Source: SABI01 sp964453215 (lineage in GTDB: Bacteria > Spirochaetota > Spirochaetia > Sphaerochaetales > Sphaerochaetaceae). From it: a DNA stretch of 14,153 nt. The notes beneath the pieces are model-generated. The model was not told the DNA's origin. It worked only from the letters and a program-made list of their open reading frames with translations, and made no database searches. This document shows, one piece after another, positions 7,236-14,153 of the stretch (the first letter of the stretch is position 1; the number at the start of each line of letters is the position of its first letter). The position numbers and the translations under genes were made by a program. The DNA lies in the NCBI GenBank assembly GCA_964453215.1, contig CAYVRR010000052.1, positions 1-14,153 on the forward strand, in the 5' to 3' direction.

Positions 7236-7956
7236 CAGGGTCATCACTAATAATTCCATCAACATTACAATCAACCATTTCTTTTACATCAGCTTCTTCA
7301 TTTACGCTCCACGTTACCACGTAGTACCCTTTTTTATGATATCTTTGTACTAAAAGAGGAGTAATAAGCTCATAGTGTGGCTTCATAACAGTAGGATGAG
7401 CTATAAACCTTCCTTGTCCTTTATGGAGATAAAAAGGAACTTCATCATGGGTTGAGTAAATTATTCCAGTTGGAATGCCTTTTCCTACCACTTTATTCCA
7501 CCTTCTTATGATAATTGGATTGAAGGAGGAGATCATCACATACTCTTGTAGACGATACTTTGTGATAAGATTATATGTTTTTTCAACAATCTCTTTCTCC
7601 CCAAAGGCACTTACCTTTAGCTCAATATCATAGTAGAAATTGTTTCTAAAGGTGCGAAACACTTCTTCTAAGAGGGGAATCTTTCCCTCTTGCAATATAG
7701 AAAGATTCCTTAATTCATCATACCTAAGATCTTCTACCCTTTTATCTACCTTTGCTAGACGAGTGAGATTATGATCGTGTATTACAACAATGTGACCACT
7801 TTTACACATGTGTATATCGAGTTCAATCCCTTTTACACTATTAGTATAGCAGAGGGTGAAAGAGTCGATTGTGTTTTCAATAGCCCTATCATTATACCCC
7901 CGGTGTCCAAACACAAAGGGGGTAGAAAGGGATGGAAAGAGGGTATTACGTCGCAT
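7192..7956 (-). CDS. Glycerophosphodiester phosphodiesterase (GDPD/UgpQ type)
   Basis: A cytoplasmic 254-residue enzyme with no signal peptide, expected to split glycerophosphodiesters into an alcohol and glycerol-3-phosphate, which recycles lipid headgroups. The TIM-barrel landmarks of the GDPD family are in order: FGHRG (H18, R19), AIENT (E27), GIELDIHMCKSGHIVVIHDH (E45, D47, H60), YYDIELK (E112, K114), TWSVNEE (about 215-221) and GIISDDP (about 234-240). The usual PENT motif reads IENT here, a mild substitution. The ATG at 7956 lies inside the last codons of nfo (11-bp overlap), so the two are co-translated. Its 3' end overlaps the lipoprotein gene on the other strand by 44 bp. A cytosolic UgpQ-like role is more likely than a periplasmic GlpQ-like one. 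Confidence 0.93.
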   Translation of the reverse strand: MRRNTLFPSLSTPFVFGHRGYNDRAIENTIDSFTLCYTNSVKGIELDIHMCKSGHIVVIHDHNLTRLAKVDKRVEDLRYDELRNLSILQEGKIPLLEEVFRTFRNNFYYDIELKVSAFGEKEIVEKTYNLITKYRLQEYVMISSFNPIIIRRWNKVVGKGIPTGIIYSTHDEVPFYLHKGQGRFIAHPTVMKPHYELITPLLVQRYHKKGYYVVTWSVNEEADVKEMVDCNVDGIISDDPVKVMNIVAGLKGRH

Positions 7957-8788
7957 AACTTCTTAATAGAGCAATCTCTTCACTCCATCTTTCAGGAACA
8001 GGTGTTTCTAAAATAAGGGGAATGTTGGTAAATCTCTTATCCTTCATGATCTCAATAAATGGATACATACCAATATTTCCATCCCCTAGTGGGGCATGTC
8101 GATCTACTTTAGAATTATATTCACTTTTAGCATCATTAAGGTGCATTCCCATCAACTTATCAAAACCTATAAGATGGTCAAATGAGTCTATTGTGTTGTG
8201 AAAATTCTCTTCATCTCTAATATCATACCCTGCAGCAAATATGTGGCAGGTGTCGATACAAACTCCAACTCTATCTTTCATGACAGATTTATCTATAATA
8301 TAGGCAATTTCTTCAAAGCTTCTCCCTAAAGCAGACCCCTGCCCAGCAGTAGTTTCTATCACAGCATAGACTCCCTCTACTTCTTGCAGTGCTTCATCAA
8401 TAGCTTTAGCAATCAGATCCATGGAACCTTTTTCATCAATTTGCTTCAGGTGGGCTCCAGGGTGAAAGTTTAGTCGATCAAGACCAAGATCTTTAACCCT
8501 TTGCAGCTCATCAATGAATGCGTTTGTACTAATTCGCCGTTTTTGGTTATCTGGATTTCCTAAGTTAATAAGATAGCTATCGTGAGTGAGAACTTGAAAA
8601 GGACTAAATGATGCCTTTTTTATTGCTTCTTTGAATAAATCAATACTCTCAAGTGTTAATGGGGGTGCTTTCCATTGTTTTTGGTTCTTTGTAAAGAGGG
8701 CAACAGCATTTGCCCCAATTTCAACTGCTCTCTCAATTGCTTGGTGAACTCCACCACTCGCGCTGACATGTGCTCCAATATAATGCAT
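7946..8788 (-). CDS. nfo: Endonuclease IV (AP endonuclease, deoxyribonuclease IV)
   Basis: This base-excision repair enzyme cuts the DNA backbone 5' of abasic sites, using a trinuclear zinc centre. From the ATG at 8788 the protein has 280 residues and begins MHYIGAHVSASGG, as the family does. All nine zinc ligands sit at the same residue numbers as I recall for the E. coli enzyme: H69, H109, E145, D179, H182, H216, D229, H231 and E261, in the motifs LTHDS, NFHPG, VIETTAGQG, CIDTCH, MHLNDAK, DRHAPLGDG and ILETP. The start is firm: AGGAG lies 5 bases upstream, whereas an in-frame ATG at 8839 has no family-like sequence after it and lies upstream of the promoter. It is the first gene of an operon with the phosphodiesterase. 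Nothing is missing or unusual. Confidence 0.97.
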   Translation of the reverse strand: MHYIGAHVSASGGVHQAIERAVEIGANAVALFTKNQKQWKAPPLTLESIDLFKEAIKKASFSPFQVLTHDSYLINLGNPDNQKRRISTNAFIDELQRVKDLGLDRLNFHPGAHLKQIDEKGSMDLIAKAIDEALQEVEGVYAVIETTAGQGSALGRSFEEIAYIIDKSVMKDRVGVCIDTCHIFAAGYDIRDEENFHNTIDSFDHLIGFDKLMGMHLNDAKSEYNSKVDRHAPLGDGNIGMYPFIEIMKDKRFTNIPLILETPVPERWSEEIALLRSYAT

Positions 8789-8806
8789 ACTAACTCCTAA
8801 AGGTAA

Positions 8807-8835
8807 AAGATAGGCAATTGCAAAAGGGTTGTCAA
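8807..8835 (-). promoter_or_regulatory. Strong sigma70-type promoter for nfo
   Basis: On the minus strand a perfect -35 box TTGACA (8835-8830) is followed by a 17-base spacer and TATCTT (8812-8807). The predicted transcription start at about 8800 leaves a short leader of roughly 12 bases carrying the AGGAG ribosome-binding site of nfo. This is the best match to a housekeeping promoter in the window. Confidence 0.7.
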
Positions 8836-8858
8836 TCAACTCATCCTCATGGTAAGTT
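8829..8858 (+). promoter_or_regulatory. Weak candidate promoter for the PreP-type protease, overlapping the nfo -35 box
   Basis: TTGTCA (8829-8834) is five of six to the -35 consensus and overlaps the opposing TTGACA of the nfo promoter. After 18 bases comes TAAGTT (8853-8858), with TGG before it as an extended element. The -10 match is poor (three of six), so this is tentative. If it is real, the two divergent promoters compete for the same -35 site. Confidence 0.3.
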
Positions 8859-8890
8859 CATGCAGTGATTCTTATCACAGGAGGAATGGA

Positions 8891-11800
8891 TTGAAGAAAG
8901 AAGCTGATCATAAAGGATTACTACAAACACCTGGAGATGAGTGTTACGGATTTATTCTTGAATCTGTCGATGTCTTAGATGATTATCATGGGTATGGGTA
9001 CCAATTTCGACATAGAATTACTGGAATGAGTGTGTACCACATACAAAATGATGATAAAGAGAATTTTTTCTCATTTATCTTTAAAACTCCACCACAAGAT
9101 GATTGTGGAACAGCACACATCATTGAACATTGTGTCTTGGCAGGATCAAAAAGGTATCCAGTAAAAGATCCCTTTATGTCCCTATTAAAGGGAAGTGCAC
9201 AAACATTTATGAATGCAATGACATACCCCGACTACACTGCTTATCCAGCAGCATCTCCTGTGAAGAAAGATTTTCAAAATCTTTTTAAAGTCTATGCTGA
9301 TGCGGTCTTTAATCCTCTTTTAAGAGAGAATACATTTAGGCAAGAGGGGATACGAACAGTCGTTGATAAAGATGGGTCGCTCAAATTTGATGGTGTTGTA
9401 TTTAATGAGATGTTAGGTGAATTAAGTGATCACGATTCTATTGTATCAAGAGCTGGCATAAGAGCCCTCTATAGCGACACTCCCTATTTTTATGAGTCGG
9501 GGGGGGATCCTGAACACATTATCTCACTTACCTACAATAAATTCTTAGGCTACTACTCCACCTACTACCACCCGAGCAACTGTAGGCTCTTCTTATATGG
9601 AAACCAAGATGTTCATGAGCAACTCGAGTTTCTTGATGAAGTTTATTTGAGTGATTATTCCCAAAAGACGAGCTCTGGAGCATCTCCATTAGCTACAAAA
9701 TGGAAAAAAGAAAAAGAGATCATAGCTTATGCTCCTACCTTAGAAGATACAATTGATAAAAAAAATGCCTCTGTAACAATAAACTGGGCAACAACCCTAG
9801 TAGAAGACCCTCTTGAAGTAATTACCCTTACAGTGCTTACAGATATCTTGTTAGGAAATCCAGGGGCACCTTTATATAAAGCAATTATTGATTCTAAGTT
9901 ATCGAAAGATATCTCCCAAGTTTCAGGTATGGATACAAGCTTTAGGCAAATGCCTTTTACTGTTGGTTTTAAAGGTATTAATCCTGAGAATGCTGATAAA
10001 GCAAGAGAGCTCATTTTTGATACATTAAAAACATTAGTAAAAGAGGGGATAGATTACCATCTAATAGATAATGCTGTAAAAAGTCAGGAATTTGCATTAC
10101 AAGAGATCTCAGGGGCAGTTCCCATGGGCCTAAGGGCAATGGGGCGCATTGTGAGGGGATGGTTACAAGATAATCCTCCTCATATATCTTTAAGGATAAA
10201 AGATGCCCTAGATGCACTTAAAGAAAAAATTGCAGATACATATGTTGATGAAGGACACCTCTTTGCAAAACAAGTAACTCCAAAGGGTATGGGCTACTTT
10301 GAAATGTGGATTGAAAAAAATCTCCTACAAAACCCCCATTATTGCACCCTTATTGTAAAAGGAGATAAAGAGTACCAAGAGAAACTTCAAAAGAAAATAG
10401 ATACTCGACTTGCAGAAATTCAAGCAATGAAAGGGAAAGATGGAGTTGCCCTCCTAAAAAAAGAGAACGAAGAATTTGACCTATTTGAGAGTGAAAAAGA
10501 TAGTGAAGAACTTTTAGCTACCATTCCTCGCCTTACGAAAGAGGATGTAAATGAACCTATTAAGAGACTGCCTCAACACCAAGTACTTGTTCAAAATGTC
10601 CCTCTTTTCATTCAAGAGATGGAAACAAATGGGATTATCTATACTGATGGGATAATTTCCCTCTCCTCTTTAGATGATGATTATTATTTTCTTATTCCTA
10701 TGCTCACAAGAATGCTTCACATGGTTGGAGTTGGGGATGCAAGTTATAGTGATGTTGCGAAAAAGGTGAGAAAACACACCGGAGGACTTCACTTCTTTAT
10801 TGAAACAGGAACAGTCTTAACTCGTCCAGACGAAGGTGTTATTGCACTAGGATTTAGAATGAAGTGCCTCACTCGCCAGTATAAGGCTGCATTAGAGTTA
10901 CTTCACAATCTCTTTTTAGAAGCACGGGTGAATGACTTAGAGCGCATTCAAGCTGTAATAGAAGATCTTAAAAGTGACTTTGAGTCTAATGTAAGTTCTT
11001 CTGCCCATATGTATGCAACTCAAAGAGCCTCATCCCATTTCTCTACACTATTAGGGATGAATGAACGATTTAATGGACTTGATCAGTGGGATTTTTTAAA
11101 GAGCATTGATTGTGACAATTTAAGTCTCCTTAATGAAATTGGGCTAAAACTAACTAATTTGTTAAAAACCCTTATAGACCAATCCCGTTTCACATTGCAC
11201 CTTCTTTCATCTCCAATTGATAGTGAGGAGGCAAAGATGCTTACTAGCGAGTTTATTGCTTCCTTACCAAGTAATTTGCATGTAGGTGAAGTTGATGTGT
11301 ATAGCAATGTTGAAGAACCTGGTGATTTTCAAATTACAGAACTTTATAAAACTCCATCATCAGTGAGTTATAATTCTATTGTATTTCCTTCATCTTCCCC
11401 CTTTGACCCTCTACAGGTACACCAAACTATTCTTATGTATATTCTCACGACAAACCATCTTTGGGAGATGGTACGGGGAGTTGGTGGCGCGTATGGGGTG
11501 AGTGGACAGATTGACATGTTAGAGCGACTTGCGAGTTTCCAGTCTTACAGAGACCCCCGAATTAATGGGACAATCGATGACTTTTATGCTTCGTTACGTA
11601 TCGTAGAGGAAGTTGGAGTTGATCAGAGTATTATTGACCTTGCCATTGTTACAATAATTAGTAGAGAATTGAGACCATCGTATCCACAAAGTGCTGGAAT
11701 GATTGCTTTTAGAAGAGCACTTTATGATATTAGTGATGAGTTTAGAGCAATGAGAAGGGAGATCGTGTTAGAAACTACCCATCAAGATATGAAAGCTGCT

Positions 11801-11929
11801 GCCTCTAGGCTGCTTAAGAGCATGAGGGAGAAGAACTCTTGTGTAGTTATTAGTGGAGATAAGATTCTATCTAAAGAGAAAGATTCAGAATTATTGCAGC
11901 GTAATGAGATAAAATCTCTTACTCTTTAG
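8891..11929 (+). CDS. PreP/M16C-type zinc metalloprotease (insulinase family)
   Basis: A large cytoplasmic protease that degrades peptides within a closed chamber, related to presequence protease and falcilysin. From the TTG at 8891 it has 1012 residues, typical for M16C. The inverted zinc motif HIIEH is intact (H76, E79 base, H80), followed by CVLAGSKRYPVKDPF and LLKGSAQTFMNAMTYPDYTA, both classic PreP blocks. The distal zinc ligand is probably E173 in VVFNEM. The C-terminal half has the substrate-contacting RGVGGAYG motif at about residues 860-869. The TTG is chosen because AGGAGG (8879-8884) sits 6 bases before it; the in-frame ATG at 8849 has no ribosome-binding site, and its codons cover the candidate -10 and that Shine-Dalgarno sequence. 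There is no signal peptide. It is divergent from nfo, and its 3' end overlaps the opposing iron-sulfur gene by 11 bp. A role in turning over leftover peptides, alongside PepT, is inference. Confidence 0.94.
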   Translation: MKKEADHKGLLQTPGDECYGFILESVDVLDDYHGYGYQFRHRITGMSVYHIQNDDKENFFSFIFKTPPQDDCGTAHIIEHCVLAGSKRYPVKDPFMSLLKGSAQTFMNAMTYPDYTAYPAASPVKKDFQNLFKVYADAVFNPLLRENTFRQEGIRTVVDKDGSLKFDGVVFNEMLGELSDHDSIVSRAGIRALYSDTPYFYESGGDPEHIISLTYNKFLGYYSTYYHPSNCRLFLYGNQDVHEQLEFLDEVYLSDYSQKTSSGASPLATKWKKEKEIIAYAPTLEDTIDKKNASVTINWATTLVEDPLEVITLTVLTDILLGNPGAPLYKAIIDSKLSKDISQVSGMDTSFRQMPFTVGFKGINPENADKARELIFDTLKTLVKEGIDYHLIDNAVKSQEFALQEISGAVPMGLRAMGRIVRGWLQDNPPHISLRIKDALDALKEKIADTYVDEGHLFAKQVTPKGMGYFEMWIEKNLLQNPHYCTLIVKGDKEYQEKLQKKIDTRLAEIQAMKGKDGVALLKKENEEFDLFESEKDSEELLATIPRLTKEDVNEPIKRLPQHQVLVQNVPLFIQEMETNGIIYTDGIISLSSLDDDYYFLIPMLTRMLHMVGVGDASYSDVAKKVRKHTGGLHFFIETGTVLTRPDEGVIALGFRMKCLTRQYKAALELLHNLFLEARVNDLERIQAVIEDLKSDFESNVSSSAHMYATQRASSHFSTLLGMNERFNGLDQWDFLKSIDCDNLSLLNEIGLKLTNLLKTLIDQSRFTLHLLSSPIDSEEAKMLTSEFIASLPSNLHVGEVDVYSNVEEPGDFQITELYKTPSSVSYNSIVFPSSSPFDPLQVHQTILMYILTTNHLWEMVRGVGGAYGVSGQIDMLERLASFQSYRDPRINGTIDDFYASLRIVEEVGVDQSIIDLAIVTIISRELRPSYPQSAGMIAFRRALYDISDEFRAMRREIVLETTHQDMKAAASRLLKSMREKNSCVVISGDKILSKEKDSELLQRNEIKSLTL

Positions 11930-13262
11930 AATTTCCTTTAGCAATTGTTTCACCCCATATCTTTTCAAGGCGTGAGAAGGTTTGGGGTTGTCTTAGTTTT
12001 AAGACAACACAACTACGAATTGAAGCATTCCCTTTTGCAATTTCTTCACTTAAGATTTTACAACTAGGATACCCACATAAACCACAATCTATTCCAGGAA
12101 GAGCACTCTCTATACGGTATGCTTTTTCTAATCTCTCTAATGCTTTTGTAAGGTCAGTATCATGGTGAGTTGAGTGTTTTGCTTCAAGGCGGTCAACCTT
12201 TAAATCTCTTATTAAGTATTCAGATAGAGATTGGATCTTTTTCACAATATCAAGTGGTAGGGATGATGGATGTTTCGATGCTTGGTATTTAATCCTCTCT
12301 GTTGCTAAAAAGCGATTTCTAGGAGTTAATACACCACCTGTACACCCTGTTGCACACGATCTGAGTTCTAAAAAATCTATCTCTACATGTCGCTCATCTT
12401 CAACTAACTCTAAAAATTCTATCACATTGTGAATTTCATCAATTGCAAGGGTTCTCGTACTCATCCCTTCACTTTCACCTTTAATTAAAGACCATAAAAA
12501 TGCCCTCTCTGTAGCCATTGGAATGGGATGATTCCTCTCCCTCTCTTTATTTCTACTAGACTCTTTACCGACAAGATCATAGAGCATATTACAAAGGTAA
12601 TCTAAGTTAAGGCCCCCTTGAATTAAGCCACTAGTATCAGAGAGGGGAGTGAGAATCTGGGCTACTTTTGCAGCACAACCACTTACATAAAAAATGCCAA
12701 TATCTTCACTTTTTACCCCCTCTTGCTCCAATAATAGTCGTGCATAGAGAGCTGTTATTTGCGATGGAGTTCGTAATAAGTTTACATGGGGTAACAAAGA
12801 GGGGTAGTTGAGTTGGATGAGGTTTACAATAGCTGGGCAGTATGAAGAAATTACAGGCTTCTCATCAGCATAGACACTCATATTATTTCCGAGGGCTGAA
12901 AGGATATCTACACCAAACTCTCCATAATAGACTTCAGTAAATCCTAACGTGTAAAGGGCGTTAATAATACTTTGTTCACTCACTTCTTCATCAAACTGTC
13001 CAATTAAGGTCGTTGGAATTATAACAACTCTATGGTGGTAAGCGAATATTTGATTGAAATTCTCTTGTTCAATTACAATAGCTTTATGGGGGCAAACATC
13101 CATGCATTGACCACAATCAATACACTTATTGCTATCAACAACTGCTTTTCCATTGATAATACGAATAGCATGAGATGGACACACCTTCATGCAGTGGGTA
13201 CACCCTTTGCACTTATTGATATCAACGGTGAGAGAGTGGTGAAATATTGAAGAATTTGCCAT
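11919..13262 (-). CDS. [FeFe]-hydrogenase-like iron-sulfur protein, putative sensory or redox protein
   Basis: A 447-residue soluble protein with three parts. Residues 14-60 hold two bacterial-ferredoxin 4Fe-4S clusters (C18, C21, C24, C28 and C47, C50, C53, C57). Residues 78-325 are a hydrogenase large-subunit C-terminal domain with diverged H-cluster motifs: SSYCPAI (C142) for TSCCPGW, VSGCAAK (C196) for MPCxxK, and RSCATGCTGG (C303, C307). Residues 390-418 are a further 4Fe-4S domain of the RnfB/CO-dehydrogenase type (CGLCGYPSC, then C418). All four H-cluster cysteines are kept, but the neighbouring proton-relay cysteine of active enzymes is a tyrosine (Y141). That is typical of low-activity, putatively sensory relatives; the function is inferred from family knowledge. 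It lacks the PAS domain of some sensory members. The AAGGAT ribosome-binding site overlaps the stop of the ATPase gene 12 bases upstream, so it is the last gene of the operon. Confidence 0.88.
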   Translation of the reverse strand: MANSSIFHHSLTVDINKCKGCTHCMKVCPSHAIRIINGKAVVDSNKCIDCGQCMDVCPHKAIVIEQENFNQIFAYHHRVVIIPTTLIGQFDEEVSEQSIINALYTLGFTEVYYGEFGVDILSALGNNMSVYADEKPVISSYCPAIVNLIQLNYPSLLPHVNLLRTPSQITALYARLLLEQEGVKSEDIGIFYVSGCAAKVAQILTPLSDTSGLIQGGLNLDYLCNMLYDLVGKESSRNKERERNHPIPMATERAFLWSLIKGESEGMSTRTLAIDEIHNVIEFLELVEDERHVEIDFLELRSCATGCTGGVLTPRNRFLATERIKYQASKHPSSLPLDIVKKIQSLSEYLIRDLKVDRLEAKHSTHHDTDLTKALERLEKAYRIESALPGIDCGLCGYPSCKILSEEIAKGNASIRSCVVLKLRQPQTFSRLEKIWGETIAKGNSKE

Positions 13263-13274
13263 AAAGTGTAATCC

Positions 13275-13688
13275 TTATGAGATAAAGAAAGTAAGAGTTA
13301 AAATAGTTGGTGAGTTAGCTCCTGTTTGAATATCTAATATGTCACTATTTTTCTTTATATTAGATAATCCCATACCTGCACCAAACCCCATTTCTCTCAC
13401 CTCATCAGTTGCTGTTGAAAACCCTTCACTCATAGCTTGGTCTAGATTTGGGATACCAGGACCTGTGTCGGCGATAATCAACTCAACTCTCTCTTTTGTG
13501 ATATCACATTCAATTGTTCCCCCAAATGAGTGGGCAACAATGTTTACTTCCCCTTCATAGAGTGCCACAATGATTTTTTTTATTAACATTGGATCAATAT
13601 GTAGTTGCTTTAAGACTTTCTTGACGGCACTTGAGACAGATCCTGCTGTAGAAAAATCTTTTGCCTTTACATCGTATTGTAAATGCAT
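13275..13688 (-). CDS. RsbW/RsbT-like ATP-binding protein (HATPase_c, anti-sigma type)
   Basis: A 137-residue stand-alone GHKL ATPase domain. The N box is ALYEGEVNIVAHS (E45, N49), the G1 box is DTGPGIP (D74, G76, G78), and the G2 box is GFGAGMGLSN (101-110). No histidine phospho-acceptor or sensor domain is attached, so it is not an ordinary sensor kinase. Close relatives are serine kinases or anti-sigma switch proteins such as RsbW, RsbT and SpoIIAB. Similar small ATPases are known next to hydrogenase-like genes in anaerobes. AAGGAG (13699-13704) lies 10 bases before the ATG and overlaps the stop of the upstream DRTGG gene, so it is the middle gene of a three-gene operon. No anti-sigma-antagonist or sigma-factor gene is visible nearby, so its partner is probably encoded in the same operon or elsewhere. 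Confidence 0.9.
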   Translation of the reverse strand: MHLQYDVKAKDFSTAGSVSSAVKKVLKQLHIDPMLIKKIIVALYEGEVNIVAHSFGGTIECDITKERVELIIADTGPGIPNLDQAMSEGFSTATDEVREMGFGAGMGLSNIKKNSDILDIQTGANSPTILTLTFFIS

Positions 13689-13702
13689 ACTTTTATTTCT
13701 CC

Positions 13703-14047
13703 TTAATAAACTGGCTTTAAGCCAGAGGAGAAAAGAAGTCCACTTGTTTTAAACATTGAATATTTGGTGGTAATGAGTGTTATATCATGCTCCCTTGCCA
13801 TTTGAATCATAGTCTCTGTGGGGACTTTATTCCGAACAAACAATATTTGGCGAATGTCTGACATTTCAGCAGTCCTAATCGATTGGTTATTTGAGAGCCC
13901 TGTGATTAAGAGGATATCATCATCAAGAAGGGTGAGAACATCACTCATTAAATCAGATGAAAAACCATGAATTACATTTCGCTCAATATCATCCTCTCCA
14001 CACAAAATTTCACCATCTACTATATTTACTATCTCTTTTAATGTCAT
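13703..14047 (-). CDS. DRTGG-domain protein
   Basis: A 114-residue protein consisting almost entirely of a DRTGG domain. Typical segments are HGFSSDLMSDVLTLL, ILLITGLSNNQSIRTAEMSD, RQILFVRNKVPTETMIQMA, and ITLITTKYSMFKTSGLLFSS near the C-terminus. DRTGG domains occur in phosphotransacetylase N-termini and beside CBS domains and hydrogenase-like genes. They are thought to be regulatory, but the ligand is unknown. I chose the ATG at 14047 because GGAGAT (14060-14055) sits 7 bases upstream and residues from MTLKEIVNIVDGE onward match the family start. The upstream ATG at 14071 overlaps a perfect TATAAT box and has no ribosome-binding site, so transcription should begin after it. It is the first gene of the operon with the ATPase and the hydrogenase-like protein. 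Confidence 0.9.
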   Translation of the reverse strand: MTLKEIVNIVDGEILCGEDDIERNVIHGFSSDLMSDVLTLLDDDILLITGLSNNQSIRTAEMSDIRQILFVRNKVPTETMIQMAREHDITLITTKYSMFKTSGLLFSSGLKPVY

Positions 14048-14069
14048 ATATTCTATCTCCGGTTGCGCC

Positions 14070-14100
14070 ATTATAACACATACTATCCATTAAGTCACAA
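14070..14100 (-). promoter_or_regulatory. Extended -10 promoter of the DRTGG-ATPase-hydrogenase-like operon
   Basis: On the minus strand a perfect TATAAT (14075-14070) is directly preceded by TGT (14078-14076), the TGn of an extended -10 element. A weak -35-like TTGTGA (14100-14095) lies 19 bases upstream. Transcription would begin at about 14063, which supports the ATG at 14047 as the true start. Two 18-bp direct repeats lie just upstream of the -35 region. Confidence 0.6.
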
Positions 14101-14107
14101 ATTAATA

Positions 14108-14125
14108 GTAGCGACTTTTATTGAA
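14108..14125. repeat. 18-bp direct repeat, copy 1
   Basis: GTAGCGACTTTTATTGAA is identical to the copy at 14133-14150 and is separated from it by 7 bases (ATTTATG), giving a 25-bp period. It lies 8 bases upstream, relative to the operon, of the -35-like region of the DRTGG promoter. Confidence 0.9.
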
Positions 14126-14132
14126 ATTTATG

Positions 14133-14150
14133 GTAGCGACTTTTATTGAA
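14133..14150. repeat. 18-bp direct repeat, copy 2 (at the window edge)
   Basis: This is a perfect second copy of GTAGCGACTTTTATTGAA. Its end together with the last three bases of the window forms TTAT-TGA-ATAA (14143-14153), the start of a possible hairpin that may continue beyond the window. Whether more copies follow cannot be seen. Confidence 0.9.
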
Positions 14151-14153
14151 TAA

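Noticed and set aside
7771..8016. Open frame opposite the phosphodiesterase/nfo junction
   Set aside because: It lies wholly antisense to two well-supported genes, lacks a ribosome-binding site, and its translation resembles no protein I know.
8789..8839. N-terminal extension of endonuclease IV from an ATG at 8839
   Set aside because: The family starts at M(H/K)YIGAHVS. The extension overlaps the nfo promoter, and AGGAG precedes the ATG at 8788.
8849..8890. ATG at 8849 as start of the PreP-type protease
   Set aside because: It has no ribosome-binding site, and its first codons cover the candidate -10 and the AGGAGG that serves the TTG at 8891.
9727..10217. Two minus-strand open frames inside the protease gene
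   Set aside because: They are antisense shadows of conserved M16C sequence with no supporting signals.
13032..13560. Plus-strand open frames opposite the hydrogenase-like and ATPase genes
   Set aside because: They mirror the conserved ferredoxin and GHKL motifs on the other strand and have no ribosome-binding sites.
14048..14071. ATG at 14071 as start of the DRTGG protein
   Set aside because: It overlaps a perfect TATAAT box and has no ribosome-binding site; the ATG at 14047 has GGAGAT at good spacing.
14108..14150. CRISPR array
   Set aside because: There are only two 18-bp copies with a 7-base gap, far too short for repeat and spacer lengths of an array.

Overview
The window looks like chromosomal DNA of an AT-rich, diderm, probably anaerobic bacterium, most likely a spirochaete. 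The diderm reading rests on two signal-peptide proteins that look like outer-membrane or periplasmic beta-rich proteins and two lipoproteins with short spirochaete-style lipoboxes (LIGC, IISC). The anaerobe reading rests on a DRTGG / ATPase / [FeFe]-hydrogenase-like operon of a type known from Spirochaetota, Thermotogota and Clostridia. The taxonomic call is inference. No rRNA, tRNA, phage, IS element or CRISPR array is visible.

Layout. (1) 1-313: the C-terminal DNA-binding end of an AraC-type regulator, cut by the window edge. (2) 430-1335 (minus) and 1390-1908 (plus): a divergent pair, a DUF2156 (MprF-C-terminal-like) protein and a small two-helix membrane protein with a PH-like C-terminal half. 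(3) 2005-3413: a secreted beta-rich protein followed by a lipoprotein that carries extra hydrophobic segments, closed by a hairpin terminator (3435-3469). (4) 3485-7235: a promoter, then pepT (tripeptidase), an overlapping TTG-started secreted protein and an LPP20-like lipoprotein, a tightly packed unit. (5) 8788-7192 (minus): nfo (endonuclease IV) and a glycerophosphodiester phosphodiesterase, overlapping by 11 bp and driven by a TTGACA-17-TATCTT promoter. The phosphodiesterase runs tail-to-tail into the lipoprotein with a 44-bp overlap. (6) 8891-11929: a divergent PreP-type M16C metalloprotease that starts at TTG behind AGGAGG. (7) 14047-11919 (minus): an operon of a DRTGG-domain protein, an RsbW/RsbT-like ATP-binding protein and an [FeFe]-hydrogenase-like iron-sulfur protein, driven by an extended -10 promoter. 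Two perfect 18-bp direct repeats lie upstream at the window end.

How they fit together. Regions 3 and 4 are mainly envelope genes, with one cytoplasmic peptidase that shares a transcript with two of them. Region 5 pairs DNA repair with lipid-headgroup turnover and is probably a simple housekeeping operon. Region 7 is the most system-like part. Its hydrogenase-like protein keeps the four H-cluster cysteines but lacks the usual proton-relay cysteine, and it travels with an ATP-binding switch protein and a DRTGG protein. That suggests a redox- or H2-sensing signalling unit rather than a bulk hydrogenase.

Start corrections used here: 1335 (DUF2156), 1390 (PH-like), 4767 (TTG), 8788 (nfo), 8891 (TTG, PreP-like) and 14047 (DRTGG). 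Each rests on a ribosome-binding site, a promoter position, a signal-peptide position or family length.
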